Below the pieces are notes generated by a model that was given only the letters and a program-made list of their open reading frames with translations, did not search any database and had not been told where the DNA came from. A stretch of DNA of 16,082 bases from Candidatus Omnitrophota bacterium (lineage in GTDB: Bacteria > Omnitrophota > Gorgyraeia > JAHIPI01): positions 1-16,082 of the forward strand of contig JAUWWU010000002.1 in the NCBI GenBank assembly GCA_030616695.1, given 5' to 3'. Positions 15,798 to 16,082 of this stretch are shown here, one piece after another; the stretch's first letter is position 1; each line of letters starts with the position of its first letter. A program made the translations under genes and the position numbers.

Positions 15798-16082
15798 CTG
15801 TTATAGTAGTGTTAAGCACAGTGATACTCTCCCATGAGCTGGGCCATTTTTTAATGGCCAAGAAAATGGGCGTGAAGGTGGAGGCCTTTTCTTTAGGTTT
15901 CGGCCCTAAATTATGGTCCGTTAAAAGAGGCGATACGGAATACAGGATATGTTCGGTTCCTTTCGGCGGCTATGTAAAGATGGCCGGCGAAGAGCCGGGC
16001 CGGGAGGGTACAGGCGCGGATTGGGAGTTTAGCTCAAAACCGGTTGCAAAGAGGTTCGGCATAGTCGCCGCAGGTTCCGCCA
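15779..16082 (+). CDS. rseP: RseP-family site-2 intramembrane zinc metalloprotease, N-terminal fragment
   Basis: About 101 residues are present before the window ends. With TTG 15779 as start, the protein begins LISVIAVIVVLSTVIL, a first transmembrane helix that runs straight into the zinc-binding HELGH (residues 19-23). It continues with MAKKMGVKVEAFSLGFGPKL and VPFGGYVKMAGEEP, both hallmarks of RseP/MmpA. RseP cleaves membrane-bound anti-sigma factors and leftover signal peptides within the inner membrane. The start overlaps the dxr end by 19 bases and has GAGG four bases upstream; the next in-frame candidate, GTG 15809, would cut away most of the helix. The PDZ and C-terminal LDG regions lie beyond the window. 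The uppS-cdsA-dxr-rseP order is widespread in bacteria. Confidence 0.93.
   Translation, partial: MLISVIAVIVVLSTVILSHELGHFLMAKKMGVKVEAFSLGFGPKLWSVKRGDTEYRICSVPFGGYVKMAGEEPGREGTGADWEFSSKPVAKRFGIVAAGSA

Noticed and set aside
1..16082. Search for defence, phage, CRISPR or secondary-metabolite systems
   Set aside because: Every long open frame on the coding strand is accounted for by housekeeping genes; no direct-repeat arrays, integrase or transposase genes were seen.

Overview
The window is a gene-dense, entirely plus-strand stretch of bacterial chromosome. It contains two partial and twelve complete protein genes and no RNA genes, and I see no phage, CRISPR or defence genes. LptB, an OmpA-type lipoprotein and RseP point to a two-membrane (Gram-negative) bacterium. 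Heavy use of ATA (Ile) and AGG/AGA (Arg) codons at moderate GC, a membrane pyrophosphatase, and a class V aminotransferase beside SerA fit an uncultured PVC-like lineage. Candidatus Omnitrophota is my best guess, but that is inference from general familiarity and not a database result.

Layout. (1) 1-157: the 3' end of lptB (LPS transport ATPase). (2) 158-242: an intergenic gap filled by two abutting stem-loops. The first is a perfect 17-bp inverted repeat reaching into the lptB coding end; the second is a 49-bp hairpin. (3) 243-4474: protein quality control, tig-clpP-lon, in the classical order but without clpX between clpP and lon. (4) 4512-8546: metabolism, namely a class V (AGAT-like) aminotransferase, serA and a DRE-TIM acyltransferase of the homocitrate/isopropylmalate synthase type. 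(5) 8562-12174: a small membrane-anchored unknown protein, purA, and hppA (K+-dependent, probably Na+-pumping pyrophosphatase). (6) 12221-12856: a Pal/OmpA lipoprotein. (7) 12857-13111: a 255-bp intergenic region almost filled by a 162-bp palindromic element, followed by a terminator-like hairpin. (8) 13112-16082: the envelope/isoprenoid cluster uppS-cdsA-dxr-rseP, the last cut by the window end.

How the parts work together. The tig-clpP-lon genes cover nascent-chain folding and proteolysis. The aminotransferase and SerA probably carry out serine synthesis from 3-phosphoglycerate. The final block joins isoprenoid precursor synthesis (Dxr), the undecaprenyl carrier (UppS), phospholipid precursor CDP-diacylglycerol (CdsA) and the site-2 protease of the envelope stress response (RseP). 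UppS and CdsA release pyrophosphate, which HppA could recover as an ion gradient.

Most of the window is conserved housekeeping content, and I found no convincing new multi-gene system. The best leads are a family of palindromic elements sharing the terminus GGGAC(A/G)TTTCACT at the two main cluster boundaries, an unusual active-site loop in UppS, and a homocitrate-synthase-like enzyme with an altered RDG motif.
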